A stretch of 64,000 bases of DNA from Bacillota bacterium (GTDB lineage Bacteria; Bacillota; Clostridia; Lachnospirales; Lachnospiraceae). Below are positions 1 to 8,638 of the stretch, in pieces (the first letter of the stretch is position 1; the number at the start of each line of letters is the position of its first letter). The stretch is taken from assembly GCA_023387655.1 (NCBI GenBank), contig JAEWHR010000183.1:3721-67720 (forward strand), given 5' to 3'. Position numbers and translations under genes: made by a program. Below the pieces are notes generated by a model. It searched no databases, was not told the DNA's origin, and saw nothing but the letters and a program-made list of their open reading frames with translations.

Positions 1-839
1 TACAGATTCTGCCCTAAAAAAACTCGGCGGGAACTGCTTAAACGAATTAAAACATCTCGTACCCAATTTCCTTCAAATCCCTTTCCTGTTACAAACACAG
101 CACTTGTCAAACGTTTGTAAAGCACTTGATTCATAATTTTCTCAAGACGATACAATACACGCTCTAGTGGTTCTTGCTCGAAAAGCTCTGGCGTCAGTTC
201 ATTGCTTAAATCCATACGATTTACCAAAACCGCATACGGCTGCATTCTTCTATTTACTGAGAGACTATAATAGAACAATCCTGTTTCATCATAGGTAAAC
301 AAGGAAACATCATGGGCCCAAATCTCTGGCTTCTGACTAAGAACATAATACATATAGCTCTGCACTTGACTGATAATATATACTCTGTCCCTAAGAAGAC
401 CCAATTCTTCTAAACTAAGATAAATAAGTTCTGTTGTCTTTGCCGTAAGATTAGGTATGGTGATAACCAGCTTCTGTATACTACTATTTAGAAACTGCTG
501 CCTTACCACCATAAACGCTCTCTTGAAAAACTTTGTTAATAACATTTCTGGGGTAAAGCTTGTCCCATAAACTGTTATACTTTCCTGATTTTCAACTTTT
601 TTCAGTAAATTATCTACTAAAACCGCTTCACCAAGATCAACAAGGCGTATCGCCTCTTCTCCAAGCAACCATTCCTTTGTGGATTCCTTTACCGCTAAGC
701 AGGTAGGAAACAATGGATTTGATTGATTTTGTGTCATAAAGATAGGAACAGCATCCTGAGCTTGTGTTTGAAAGAAGTATATCTGCGATGATTCATTTGT
801 GATTTCAAACCCAAGTAATAGTTGTTTACCTTCCCCCAT
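1..839 (-). CDS. Divergent Hsp70/actin-fold (ASKHA) protein, DUF5716-like, 3' end cut by window edge
   Basis: An open frame runs from an ATG at 839 (preceded by GGGAGGAGACT) to the left window edge without a stop, at least 279 codons. The translation has the order of an Hsp70-type ATPase: an N-terminal strand LLLGFEITNES where the phosphate-1 loop GIDLGT would be, a KLVITIPNLTAKTTEL strand-helix, a GLLRDRVYIISQVQSYMYYVL segment resembling the Hsp70 helix that precedes phosphate-2, then SLFTYDETGLFYYSL in the phosphate-2 position, and VFVTGKGFEGNW resembling the adenosine motif. The catalytic Asp/Gly residues are poorly kept, so ATP hydrolysis is doubtful. The start lies 15 bp after the stop of the giant gene upstream, so the two are probably co-transcribed. 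The DUF5716 name is from memory; the fold is an inference from motif order. Function unknown. Confidence 0.75.
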   Translation of the reverse strand, partial: MGEGKQLLLGFEITNESSQIYFFQTQAQDAVPIFMTQNQSNPLFPTCLAVKESTKEWLLGEEAIRLVDLGEAVLVDNLLKKVENQESITVYGTSFTPEMLLTKFFKRAFMVVRQQFLNSSIQKLVITIPNLTAKTTELIYLSLEELGLLRDRVYIISQVQSYMYYVLSQKPEIWAHDVSLFTYDETGLFYYSLSVNRRMQPYAVLVNRMDLSNELTPELFEQEPLERVLYRLEKIMNQVLYKRLTSAVFVTGKGFEGNWVRDVLIRLSSSRRVFLGQNL

Positions 840-854
840 AGTCTCCTCCCTTCT

Positions 855-3800
855 TTATTGAATAGGTTCAAATAAAGTGTCAATTGCATATTTTTGTTTT
901 ACAAAAGAATCTAAAAGTTGTAGTACCTTTTCCTCATTCTTTAACTCTCTTGCCTCAATAATATGGTTTAATTGAGTATAACAGTTTTCATCAGAGGTCC
1001 CTTCTTCGAGAATTCCAACTAATGTTTTACTTTCTGTTACCTCTTCCCCTTGCTCTGTAATTTCTGTAATATAATATTGCAATTCTTCGTTATAAAATAG
1101 TATCAACTCTTTTACAAAGATACCATAAAATTGATTTTGCATCTCTTCTACTATAAACGTATTCTCTCCACTCGTATTTCCATAAGAATAATGTATCATA
1201 ACACGATTTTTGGGGTTTGTACGATATTCTACATAATATTTGTCATACATATGCTGTGGAATTCTCATGTTCCTACTAAACTCTTTAAAAAATGGTAGTA
1301 TAACACCTTTTTGAACCAATCTACTCAAATGATAATCGATAAATTTAACTTCATTATCTGTTAATTGCTCCTTCATGGAGTAGTGTTTTAATAGGGCTCG
1401 TAAGGCTATGTCATTTTCCTCATAATTTAGCTCTTGGCGAATAACCTCAAAAACTTCTGGTTCTGTTACGCGGTCATGTACCAGATATTTATAGCAACAA
1501 TAGGATAGAAATGCACGAATTAACTTCCGATTACAACCTTTATGATAATAAGATAAAAATACCTGCATCGCATTCCCAACATAGCTTTCTGCAAATAACA
1601 TTTGTCCAAGAAGACGCTCTTCTAAATCAAGGGTATCTATATTATTCTCTTTTGAAATTTTCCATAACTCATACATTTGAGCTGTTGTACCATAGAAATA
1701 TTTCACTAAATAAGAAAGACTTCCTTCTTCATACTCTCCCTTTTTAAATAAATAAAATGCTATTTGCAATAAAATATCTTGATATTGTGGTACTCCATCT
1801 GCACTCGTTAGCAAACGATAGCATAATTTTTGAAGTCGTTTTACATCTACCTCTTCATATCCTATTTCCTCCATGGCATGAAGTGCAATTGGATATAATT
1901 CGCGAAGTATCATAAATTCAATCATTTTATACCGCGTTTGCTGTTCAAAAATATTTAGATCAATGTTTTTAAGATAACTTTCTAAGATTTCTCCTTCAAA
2001 ATTATCATAATAATAGTGTATCAAAGTTTGAATAAAGTCTCTTCTATATTCTTTTGTTAATGTCGACTGCTGCGCTACTCTTTTTCTTAGCTCAATGGTG
2101 TACTCATCAAGCTTTTGATATTGTTGTGTTTTTTCTGATAAATATAATATTAACTCTGCTTGATCCGGATTTATCCCATAACAAGTTTCTAGCAATGGTG
2201 TTAGATGCGATAATTTCTTTAAGGAATAGGAAACCAGCGTATGATAACGCCTATCTCTATAATCAATAAAGAAAATCTGTGCTTGAGTTGTATAAAGATT
2301 TACAAATGCATGCCCTTCTATTAATGGAACAATACATTCTTCCTGTAACTCCTTGTGTACAATTACAACGCTCTTAATATTGGGATTTTCACATGTAACT
2401 TCATGAACAAACGCTATTTTAGGTATTATTTCTGCAAGCTCTGCATCGATTGGAATATCAATAAGTAATGCATCTGCTAAAACTGCCAGATGACGATTAA
2501 AAACTCCTGCAAGAAACTGACGCTTTAAAAATTGCAATATCTCCATTCGGTGATGATCCGTAATAACGAATTCTTTATGCTTGGTTAGTAAACAAGCATA
2601 ATAGAATGCCTTTTTTCTATCTGGTAGCTTATTCTCATAGGAAAAATAAGAAACTACCGAAGGATGTATCTCCTGATATTCCTCCCCCATACTATAGATA
2701 TAGTATTCTGGAAGTTCGGTAATTCTTAATTGCTGTTCCATTCCAAGCTTATAGTAACGATGGTAGTGAGTATCTCTCCTATGTCCTCGAATTAATATGC
2801 TTATAATCGCATAAAGGGCATCCTTTAATTCAAATTGTACATAAATCTGATCTAAGATTCTAAGCAAAGACTTGTGTGGAACTTTACACTTGCTGGCTAA
2901 ATAAGCTACCGTAGATGCGGTTTCTTTCTTTAAGAAATGATTCTTTAGTGCAAAAGAAATAACCTGTAATTCAAAAGTATCTAACTCTCGTAATAAAAAG
3001 GTGTCCTCACGAAGTAAAAGAGCTGCTTCATAATATAAAATCGGACTATGTAACCCTAGCTCAAACCGTTCCTTCATGTCTTTAAACTTTTGCGCAGAGT
3101 TTGTAACATACGATTTATTTAAGTATAATTGACACCAAAAAAGAAATAATTCCTTTGGATTATCTTCCGATAACTCCCTAATATCTTGAAATACACTAAG
3201 GGTATCTTCATTTGTTTTTTTGTTTAATGTATTTAAGTAAAGAAGTATACCATATGCAACTGGATCTGTCTTCTTTAGTTCCTCTTTTTTTTGTTCCAAT
3301 GCTTCAAATGTTGCAGCTACCATTCCTTCTTTACCGGAAATTAATTTTAAATGTAAGTGGTACAACTCAAAAAGTATATTCTCTTTTTCTCCAGATAGTA
3401 AAGATAGTAAAACACTCTCTGCTTCACTCACATATTTGGATAAGGATATTCTGTCCAAACGAAAATTCAAATAATTCTTAGTCAACTTAACATAACAAGA
3501 CTTCTCTTTTCGTAAGGCAGTACGCCTAATTACATTCTTTCTACTACAATGAACGGTAACTGTTATAACAAATCTCTGTAAGTCCATATCGATATATATG
3601 TTACCACAATGTACCCCTTCCTTCATTCCTTCCGTTTGTACCACAAAATTAAGCTCCCCTTCACCATCCGTAAAACACTCTGTAGTTAGCATATTCCTCT
3701 GAGGTTGAAGAAATTTCACATTTGTACTTACAATAGCCTCCGTATGCCCCCACCCATCTTTTTTGATAGTTATCTTATCCATAAAGTTATATGGACCTGC

Positions 3801-4409
3801 ATCATAGCTAAGTTCCGTCTTATCTACCTGATATACAATAGGTGCTTTTTTGTGAGTAGCAATTAAGAATTGTTCGAGAGCTTGGCTTGTAGAACTACTC
3901 TTTTTAAGCGTTTGATAAATAGATAGGTATTGGTTGTCATAATATGCTAATACTTGCCCAAATCTCTCTGATTGAAAAACTTCCTTTGCTTCATCCCAAT
4001 TCGTCTGCGCTAGTCCTGCAAATTCAAACAAGTTCTTTATCTTTCCTACAGAGGATTCACAACTTGGTGAAGTGATATGTATCGTAACCGGAAGTACAAA
4101 CTCACCACAATCTGATATAATATGAATTTCTTCCTCATAACTTGTAAGAGTCTCCATATTCACAGCCGTAAAATTATATTGAACTGTTGTCACTTCGCCA
4201 ATAAACCGATCATCTTCGATATGTAAGTTTCGATTGGAAGAATATAAGACACCTTTCATCCTAGTGTTTTGACTATTTTGAATAGTAAAGGACCCTCGAT
4301 ATACACTCCCGCACTCCACATAGAGTTCTAGCGATTCCTCTGAGAGAATAATCTCAGGTAAGTTATATACAAATACACCCCTTGCTAATTGCTCAATCTT
4401 CTCTTTCAT
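855..4409 (-). CDS. Giant two-part protein (beta-sandwich N-terminus, helical solenoid), DUF5717-like
   Basis: About 1184 residues, no signal peptide and no clear membrane segment, so probably cytoplasmic. The first ~130 residues and a second stretch near residues 190-300 are beta-rich and look like two immunoglobulin-like sandwiches. From about residue 310 to 1030 the protein is a long run of paired amphipathic helices (TPR-like solenoid), and the last ~130 residues are beta-rich again. I recall this as the DUF5717 family of Lachnospiraceae; no function is established. The frame is open up to 4490, but a strong promoter (4452-4480) lies inside that extension; the ATG at 4409 follows GGGGTGAAACG and is the better start. 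It is followed after 15 bp by the Hsp70-like gene, suggesting a scaffold plus nucleotide-binding partner. Confidence 0.8.
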   Translation of the reverse strand: MKEKIEQLARGVFVYNLPEIILSEESLELYVECGSVYRGSFTIQNSQNTRMKGVLYSSNRNLHIEDDRFIGEVTTVQYNFTAVNMETLTSYEEEIHIISDCGEFVLPVTIHITSPSCESSVGKIKNLFEFAGLAQTNWDEAKEVFQSERFGQVLAYYDNQYLSIYQTLKKSSSTSQALEQFLIATHKKAPIVYQVDKTELSYDAGPYNFMDKITIKKDGWGHTEAIVSTNVKFLQPQRNMLTTECFTDGEGELNFVVQTEGMKEGVHCGNIYIDMDLQRFVITVTVHCSRKNVIRRTALRKEKSCYVKLTKNYLNFRLDRISLSKYVSEAESVLLSLLSGEKENILFELYHLHLKLISGKEGMVAATFEALEQKKEELKKTDPVAYGILLYLNTLNKKTNEDTLSVFQDIRELSEDNPKELFLFWCQLYLNKSYVTNSAQKFKDMKERFELGLHSPILYYEAALLLREDTFLLRELDTFELQVISFALKNHFLKKETASTVAYLASKCKVPHKSLLRILDQIYVQFELKDALYAIISILIRGHRRDTHYHRYYKLGMEQQLRITELPEYYIYSMGEEYQEIHPSVVSYFSYENKLPDRKKAFYYACLLTKHKEFVITDHHRMEILQFLKRQFLAGVFNRHLAVLADALLIDIPIDAELAEIIPKIAFVHEVTCENPNIKSVVIVHKELQEECIVPLIEGHAFVNLYTTQAQIFFIDYRDRRYHTLVSYSLKKLSHLTPLLETCYGINPDQAELILYLSEKTQQYQKLDEYTIELRKRVAQQSTLTKEYRRDFIQTLIHYYYDNFEGEILESYLKNIDLNIFEQQTRYKMIEFMILRELYPIALHAMEEIGYEEVDVKRLQKLCYRLLTSADGVPQYQDILLQIAFYLFKKGEYEEGSLSYLVKYFYGTTAQMYELWKISKENNIDTLDLEERLLGQMLFAESYVGNAMQVFLSYYHKGCNRKLIRAFLSYCCYKYLVHDRVTEPEVFEVIRQELNYEENDIALRALLKHYSMKEQLTDNEVKFIDYHLSRLVQKGVILPFFKEFSRNMRIPQHMYDKYYVEYRTNPKNRVMIHYSYGNTSGENTFIVEEMQNQFYGIFVKELILFYNEELQYYITEITEQGEEVTESKTLVGILEEGTSDENCYTQLNHIIEARELKNEEKVLQLLDSFVKQKYAIDTLFEPIQ

Positions 4410-4451
4410 CGTTTCACCCCATGCCTTTTTTACCATATCATTATTCCAATA

Positions 4452-4480
4452 ATTATAACATTTTGTGACAATCTTTTCAA
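4452..4480 (-). promoter_or_regulatory. Sigma-A-type promoter for the giant gene pair
   Basis: On the minus strand TTGAAA (4475-4480), a 17 bp spacer, and a perfect TATAAT (4452-4457). Transcription would start near 4445, downstream of the first ATG of the open frame (4490), which places the real start codon at 4409. Confidence 0.7.
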
Positions 4481-4567
4481 CAAACATCAATTTCCTTAAA
4501 TGATACCAACATCAATTTTCTAAAAATGATACAAACATTAATTTCCTAAAAATAATGGTAAATGAAA

Positions 4568-4608
4568 ACGAGAACAGCCCATGTGAAAACACCTGAGTCA
4601 TTCTCGCT
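4568..4608 (-). terminator. Intrinsic terminator of the 4639-5439 lipoprotein gene
   Basis: GCGAGAA pairs with TTCTCGT at the base of a long hairpin whose inner part continues with two mismatches to a TTTT loop; on the minus strand it is followed by TTTTCATTT. Confidence 0.75.
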
Positions 4609-4638
4609 TTCTAAGGGCTTTGTTAACCCTTCTTATCT

Positions 4639-5439
4639 CTAATTAATTTTTACAAAATCAAAACTTTCCTCTTCACGGTAAATGTTCTCTCCAGAAGTGG
4701 AAACATAGTACCTACCTACCAATTGATTTTCTGCAAGTCCTTCAAATACATTAAAACAATAGGATTCATCTCCCGCAATCACAGTAGTCCAAGAGTCTGC
4801 TACCACATTATAATGTGATAAATTATTTACCAAACCAAGTTTCTCTTTCTTCATCTTCTTTAAAAGTTCCAAAGCCTCTGCTTCTGTTATTGTATCTTCA
4901 TTTTGATCAACACTTTCCACATTATCTAATGGAAACTTTGTAAATGCAGTTACATTACCATCAACATCATAACAATAAAGAGTTCCACTCTTCTTATTCA
5001 CGATAATAGCAGGTTCCATAGTACCATTAGAATCTGATACAACATATACATAGTAGGTTTCACCATCAATATTTAAATGATCGTCTGACAGACCCACACT
5101 ATATTTTGAAGTATCTAACTTTGCCAAAACAAGTTTTTGCGCTTCTTCTTCCGAAAGCTCACCTAGTGGAGCATTGGTTGGAGTTGGTGTAACCGTTACC
5201 TCTGGTGTAGGAGTCAACGTAATTCCAGGTGCTGGAGTCATTGCTACTGGTGTAGGAAGTGGTGTAGTTGTTACATTGTTATTTGGCACCGGTGTAATAA
5301 GTGTATCATCTACTGAGGTAGGCTTATCCTTTTTATTACTACACCCAGTAATAGTAAGTACCACAGCGAAAGTACAAAGTACCATGATGCTTTTTAACTT
5401 TCTATTCCATAGGAATAATTTCTCTCTTTCTTTCTTCAT
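4639..5439 (-). CDS. Lipoprotein with Pro/Thr linker and PepSY-like C-terminal domain
   Basis: 266 residues. Residues 17-33 form a lipoprotein signal with lipobox ITGC (Cys33). A linker of about residues 45-95 rich in TP/PT repeats follows, a common cell-wall spacer in clostridial surface proteins. The C-terminal ~170 residues alternate strands and helices (EEEAQKLVLAKL, YYVYVV, EALELLKKMKK), which looks PepSY-like, but I do not recognise a specific family. Start ATG at 5439 follows GGAGG with 7 bp spacing. Monocistronic: a terminator lies directly downstream and the next upstream gene is more than 800 bp away. Likely anchored on the outer face of the membrane; role unknown. Confidence 0.8.
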   Translation of the reverse strand: MKKEREKLFLWNRKLKSIMVLCTFAVVLTITGCSNKKDKPTSVDDTLITPVPNNNVTTTPLPTPVAMTPAPGITLTPTPEVTVTPTPTNAPLGELSEEEAQKLVLAKLDTSKYSVGLSDDHLNIDGETYYVYVVSDSNGTMEPAIIVNKKSGTLYCYDVDGNVTAFTKFPLDNVESVDQNEDTITEAEALELLKKMKKEKLGLVNNLSHYNVVADSWTTVIAGDESYCFNVFEGLAENQLVGRYYVSTSGENIYREEESFDFVKIN

Positions 5440-5860
5440 AAGAAAACCTCCGTTTATTCATACATATCAAACTGTTATTTGCTTACTCTCACTTTTTTTA
5501 TCAATCCTTATTCCAAATACGAACTAAAACGAATCCACCCGTACCTGGCCCCCTAAGGACTTTCTACCTATAGTATAACACCTATTTTTAAACTATCCGT
5601 TAAGTTTGTATTGATGTTTTGTTAAATTTACAGCTTTTTATAAGAAAATTACACGAAATAGAAAAATAACAGTCATCAACTCATTATTTTTATAACCATA
5701 CTTAGGTGTTAAGATTTTAAATAATTAATTAGACCTTCTAATGTGACTGTGTACCGTATTTTATCACGATATCCATAAAAAAGCAATCTTACTATGGATT
5801 TATCCACAGGATGTGAAAGAATCCAAGAATAGAAAAATGCTATACTAAGTTTAATAAGAA
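5440..5860. other. Gene-free stretch upstream of the lipoprotein gene
   Basis: No ORF with coding character. On the minus strand there is a promoter-like TTGCTT-N17-TAAAAT ending near 5762 and a TATACT box at about 5574-5579 just upstream of the lipoprotein gene. A G-rich patch at 5530-5565 (minus strand GGGGGCCAGGTACGGG) stands out against the AT-rich background but matches no RNA motif I know. Confidence 0.35.
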
Positions 5861-6013
5861 CAAAGTGGCTTCGCCAATCTAAGCTCCGCGAATCAACAAA
5901 TTCAGGGCGATGCCACTTTGTCGCACCGAAGCGTCAGCGGAGTGCGCATCCCTCGGAGAGTTATTTAATTAATATGAGATTACTCGCTGAGTCATTTTCT
6001 ATTAATTAAAAAA
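5861..6013 (-). repeat. Dispersed structured repeat, copy A
   Basis: Copy A of a family also at 18981-19112 (B) and 20935-21053 (C). It contains a long-range stem (CAAAGTGGCTTCGCC against GGCGATGCCACTTTG, one mismatch), a small TCCG-type hairpin in C, an invariant block GTGCGCATCCCTCGGAGAG shared with C (one base different in B), and an AT-rich palindrome TTAATTAATA/TATTAATTAA around ACTC-GCT-GAGT. A and C match at all but about nine of 119 aligned positions. On the minus strand the element begins right after the MFS-gene terminator and supplies its T tract. Confidence 0.8.
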
Positions 6014-6071
6014 ACTGTTTTAAATTTTATATATCTAATCTCTTAGATTATACAATAATTTAAAACAGTTT
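6012..6071 (-). terminator. Terminator of the MFS gene
   Basis: Perfect 15 bp inverted repeat AAACTGTTTTAAATT at 6012-6026 and its complement at the far end, with an inner TCTAA/TTAGA stem; on the minus strand it runs into seven T residues. Confidence 0.8.
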
Positions 6072-6152
6072 AAGAAATACATCTATTTCATATTTGATAT
6101 TTATAAATGCCTTAATATCAATCTTTATGAATTATAAAAAGGCTTATCATCC

Positions 6153-6257
6153 CTTATGGCTTAACAATCTCTCTGATTCATATGAGCCTTATGGCTTATC
6201 AATCTCTCTGATTCATGTGAGCCTTATGGATCATCACTCTCTATGCTTGTCAATGAT
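6153..6257. repeat. 35 bp tandem repeat, three units
   Basis: Units begin CTTATGGCTTAACAATCTC at 6153, 6188 and 6223. The first two differ at two positions; the third is degenerate and ends two bases before the MFS stop codon. Confidence 0.8.
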
Positions 6258-6258
6258 C

Positions 6259-7545
6259 CTACTTCTTATTAACCTTGATGGATTTACTGTAACCAATAAG
6301 GCTTGCGATGCAACCCATGATACCAGTTAATAGAAACATTACAGCCATTCCACTTCCTGGACCAATTCCTACCAATCCACCTAATATATCTGCAATATAG
6401 TTATGTGATGCCATAAAGGGTTCAAACACATAGTCCGAAAGTAAGCCACCTAATAAAATGCCGATTGGTATCGTTGAGAATTGAATTGTGTTTCTTATAG
6501 AAAAGATTCTCCCTTGCATGGACTGTGGAATCGTTTCATACAAAATTACCTGTTGTCCAGCCAGAATAAAAGGAATTGGAACACTCGCAGCCAAAGATGC
6601 TAGCGACCATACATAAACATTTCTTCCTACTCCCATAAATATGTCACCAAGTAAAAATGAAAAGGCAGCTGAAAAATAAATCATTTTCATCTTATTCTTC
6701 GGCATCTTCCCAAGAGATACAATAATTCCTCCTATTATACCTCCGACTCCCATTACTGCATTGACTATTCCATACGTAATGTCATTTCCCCTACTTCTTG
6801 ATATAAGCATCGCAGGGAGTATGTTCTCATAGGTTATTCTTGAAAAGAAATTAATTAATGCCATACTTACCATAATATAAAAGATTGCCTTGTGTCTCCT
6901 GAGAAAATAAATTCCTTCCTGAAATCCTGCAATGTAAGATTCTTTCTTTTTTGAAATAATTGCTTTTTCCTCTTTGATTGGTATAAAAAAGAGCAAAACA
7001 AGCATTGCTAAAAGAAATGTTATAAGATCTATTAGTATGATACCGCTCATACCAAATATAGATAATATGGCAGCAGCTAACATAGGTGATGAAACTGTAA
7101 CTAAATTACGGGTGAAAGAATCCATCCCACTTGCCTTTTCATATTTCTCTTTAGGTATTAGCATTCCGACCGCAATGGATGTTGCCGGAGATTGAAAAGA
7201 ATCCATAAAACCTACAATAATATTCACTAAATATATGTGCCAGATCAATAATTGATTACTAATCAATAAAGCGAATATAAAGATCGTACAAATCGCCGCA
7301 ATACTATCCGCAATTGCCATAATATTCTTTTTCTTATGCCGATCCACAAAAGGCCCTGCAAATACACTGACAATGATATATGGCATAAAAGAACAAAATG
7401 ACATTAGTGAGATAGAAAGGGCAGAATTTGTTTGTTGATATGCCCATAGAATTAAGGCATAGCTAGTCATCTTACTCCCTAATTGCGAGACTGACTGACT
7501 TAACCAAAAAATTATATATCTTTTAAAATCTTTATTATTTTTCAT
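6259..7545 (-). CDS. MFS exporter, MefA-type macrolide-efflux-like
   Basis: 428 residues with about 12 hydrophobic helices. MFS motif A appears in the loop between helices 2 and 3 as GPFVDRHKKKN, and the two halves carry the Gly-rich segments typical of drug exporters (MGVGGIIGGIIVSLG). Overall it resembles the MefA/DHA3-type family (12 TM, short loops, C-terminal GCIASLIGY helix). The substrate cannot be read from sequence; drug or metabolite efflux is inferred from family. Start ATG at 7545 follows AAGGAG. A promoter-like TTGTCC-N17-TATAAA precedes it. The gene is monocistronic with its own terminator, and the large inverted repeat at 7636-7676 upstream may regulate it. Confidence 0.85.
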   Translation of the reverse strand: MKNNKDFKRYIIFWLSQSVSQLGSKMTSYALILWAYQQTNSALSISLMSFCSFMPYIIVSVFAGPFVDRHKKKNIMAIADSIAAICTIFIFALLISNQLLIWHIYLVNIIVGFMDSFQSPATSIAVGMLIPKEKYEKASGMDSFTRNLVTVSSPMLAAAILSIFGMSGIILIDLITFLLAMLVLLFFIPIKEEKAIISKKKESYIAGFQEGIYFLRRHKAIFYIMVSMALINFFSRITYENILPAMLISRSRGNDITYGIVNAVMGVGGIIGGIIVSLGKMPKNKMKMIYFSAAFSFLLGDIFMGVGRNVYVWSLASLAASVPIPFILAGQQVILYETIPQSMQGRIFSIRNTIQFSTIPIGILLGGLLSDYVFEPFMASHNYIADILGGLVGIGPGSGMAVMFLLTGIMGCIASLIGYSKSIKVNKK

Positions 7546-7635
7546 TGGCTTTCTCCTTATAAAATTATGTTATTTTATAAGTACAAAATCCAATGTGGAC
7601 AAATATAGAAACGTATTTATTGCTACGAGTAATTG

Positions 7636-7676
7636 CTCTGTACAAGTTTTGTCCATTCATTAGATCTTGTACAGAG
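7636..7676. repeat. Perfect inverted repeat upstream of the MFS gene
   Basis: CTCTGTACAAG at 7636-7646 and CTTGTACAGAG at 7666-7676 with a 19 bp loop. It lies between the DUF4097 gene stop (7730) and the MFS promoter. No T tract follows on either strand, so it may be an operator or processing hairpin rather than a terminator. Confidence 0.55.
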
Positions 7677-7729
7677 TCTATCTTTTAAGTTGATCACCAA
7701 TTTGCAAAGCATAGCTACCACCTCCATGT

Positions 7730-8638
7730 TTATTCACTATAAAAATTAATAAGAATGCGGCCAGAACCTCCATCGATTCTTATTTCATTACTAGCTTCGC
7801 TATTATGATTTTTATAGTTATCTTCTTTTGTTCCGTCAATCCATATCCCACCAGAACCACTGTCACAAGCAATGTCGTACTCTTCAAGGTTTCCTTCTAA
7901 CTCAAAGGAGCTTCTACCACTTCTACCTTCCATATTAGTCTTACCAAGTAATTTACCGGAATAAGAGAGAGAACCTGAGCCTCCTTCAAACTCTACATTA
8001 TAAAATGTAGCATTCTCAATTTTTACATCACCCGAGCCACAATCTACTTTTCCCTTATCAAACTTCACATATTCTAGTAGGCTGGAACCAGAGCCTAAGC
8101 TTAGATTTGCTTTTTTTGCATATAGATTACGTCCTACAAAATTACCAGAACCACTATCAATAATCATATTATCAGCAACTAAATCTTCAACTTTCATGGT
8201 AGCGGAACCGCTGTCAAGCTCCACTCTGCCAGCAGTAAAGTCACGTGGCACTGTTACAATTACTTCCATCTCTTGATTCCAATCACCCGTCCAGCCAAAT
8301 ATCCATGAAATATGAAATCTATTGTTATCATCAATGATTAAAGTTCCATCCGAAGTTACCTTAACCTCCAATGTATCTGGAACATTTTTTGCTTCCACAA
8401 TAACTTTGTTAGTATCTCCACTTACTACCGTTAGCTTCTTATCACCATTCGAAAGATTTAAATTTTTAACATTATCAAAATCCTTTATAAAACTAACATA
8501 ATTTTTACTCTCTTCATAAACATCAAATCCATAGCTTACTCCAGATACTACAGCAACAATGCTAGATAAAATACCTACCATAAGAAATGCTGCAAATCCC
8601 ATCGCACAATACTTTATAACTCTTTGTAAAGGACTCAT
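7730..8638 (-). CDS. DUF4097-type beta-helix protein with N-terminal membrane anchor
   Basis: About 302 residues from ATG 8638, which overlaps the stop of the gene upstream as ATGA; the open frame continues upstream only to a TTG (8665) and that extension has no support. One membrane helix lies near residues 12-35, then an extracellular domain built from repeating short strands marked by DSGSG, LGSGS, CGSGD, GGSGS and DSGSG turns, the signature of DUF4097 (bactofilin/adhesin-like right-handed beta-helix). Such proteins often accompany LiaF/PspC-type stress sensors. Translational coupling with the LiaF-like gene and the shared domain pattern suggest one envelope-stress module. Ligand unknown. 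Confidence 0.82.
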   Translation of the reverse strand: MSPLQRVIKYCAMGFAAFLMVGILSSIVAVVSGVSYGFDVYEESKNYVSFIKDFDNVKNLNLSNGDKKLTVVSGDTNKVIVEAKNVPDTLEVKVTSDGTLIIDDNNRFHISWIFGWTGDWNQEMEVIVTVPRDFTAGRVELDSGSATMKVEDLVADNMIIDSGSGNFVGRNLYAKKANLSLGSGSSLLEYVKFDKGKVDCGSGDVKIENATFYNVEFEGGSGSLSYSGKLLGKTNMEGRSGRSSFELEGNLEEYDIACDSGSGGIWIDGTKEDNYKNHNSEASNEIRIDGGSGRILINFYSE

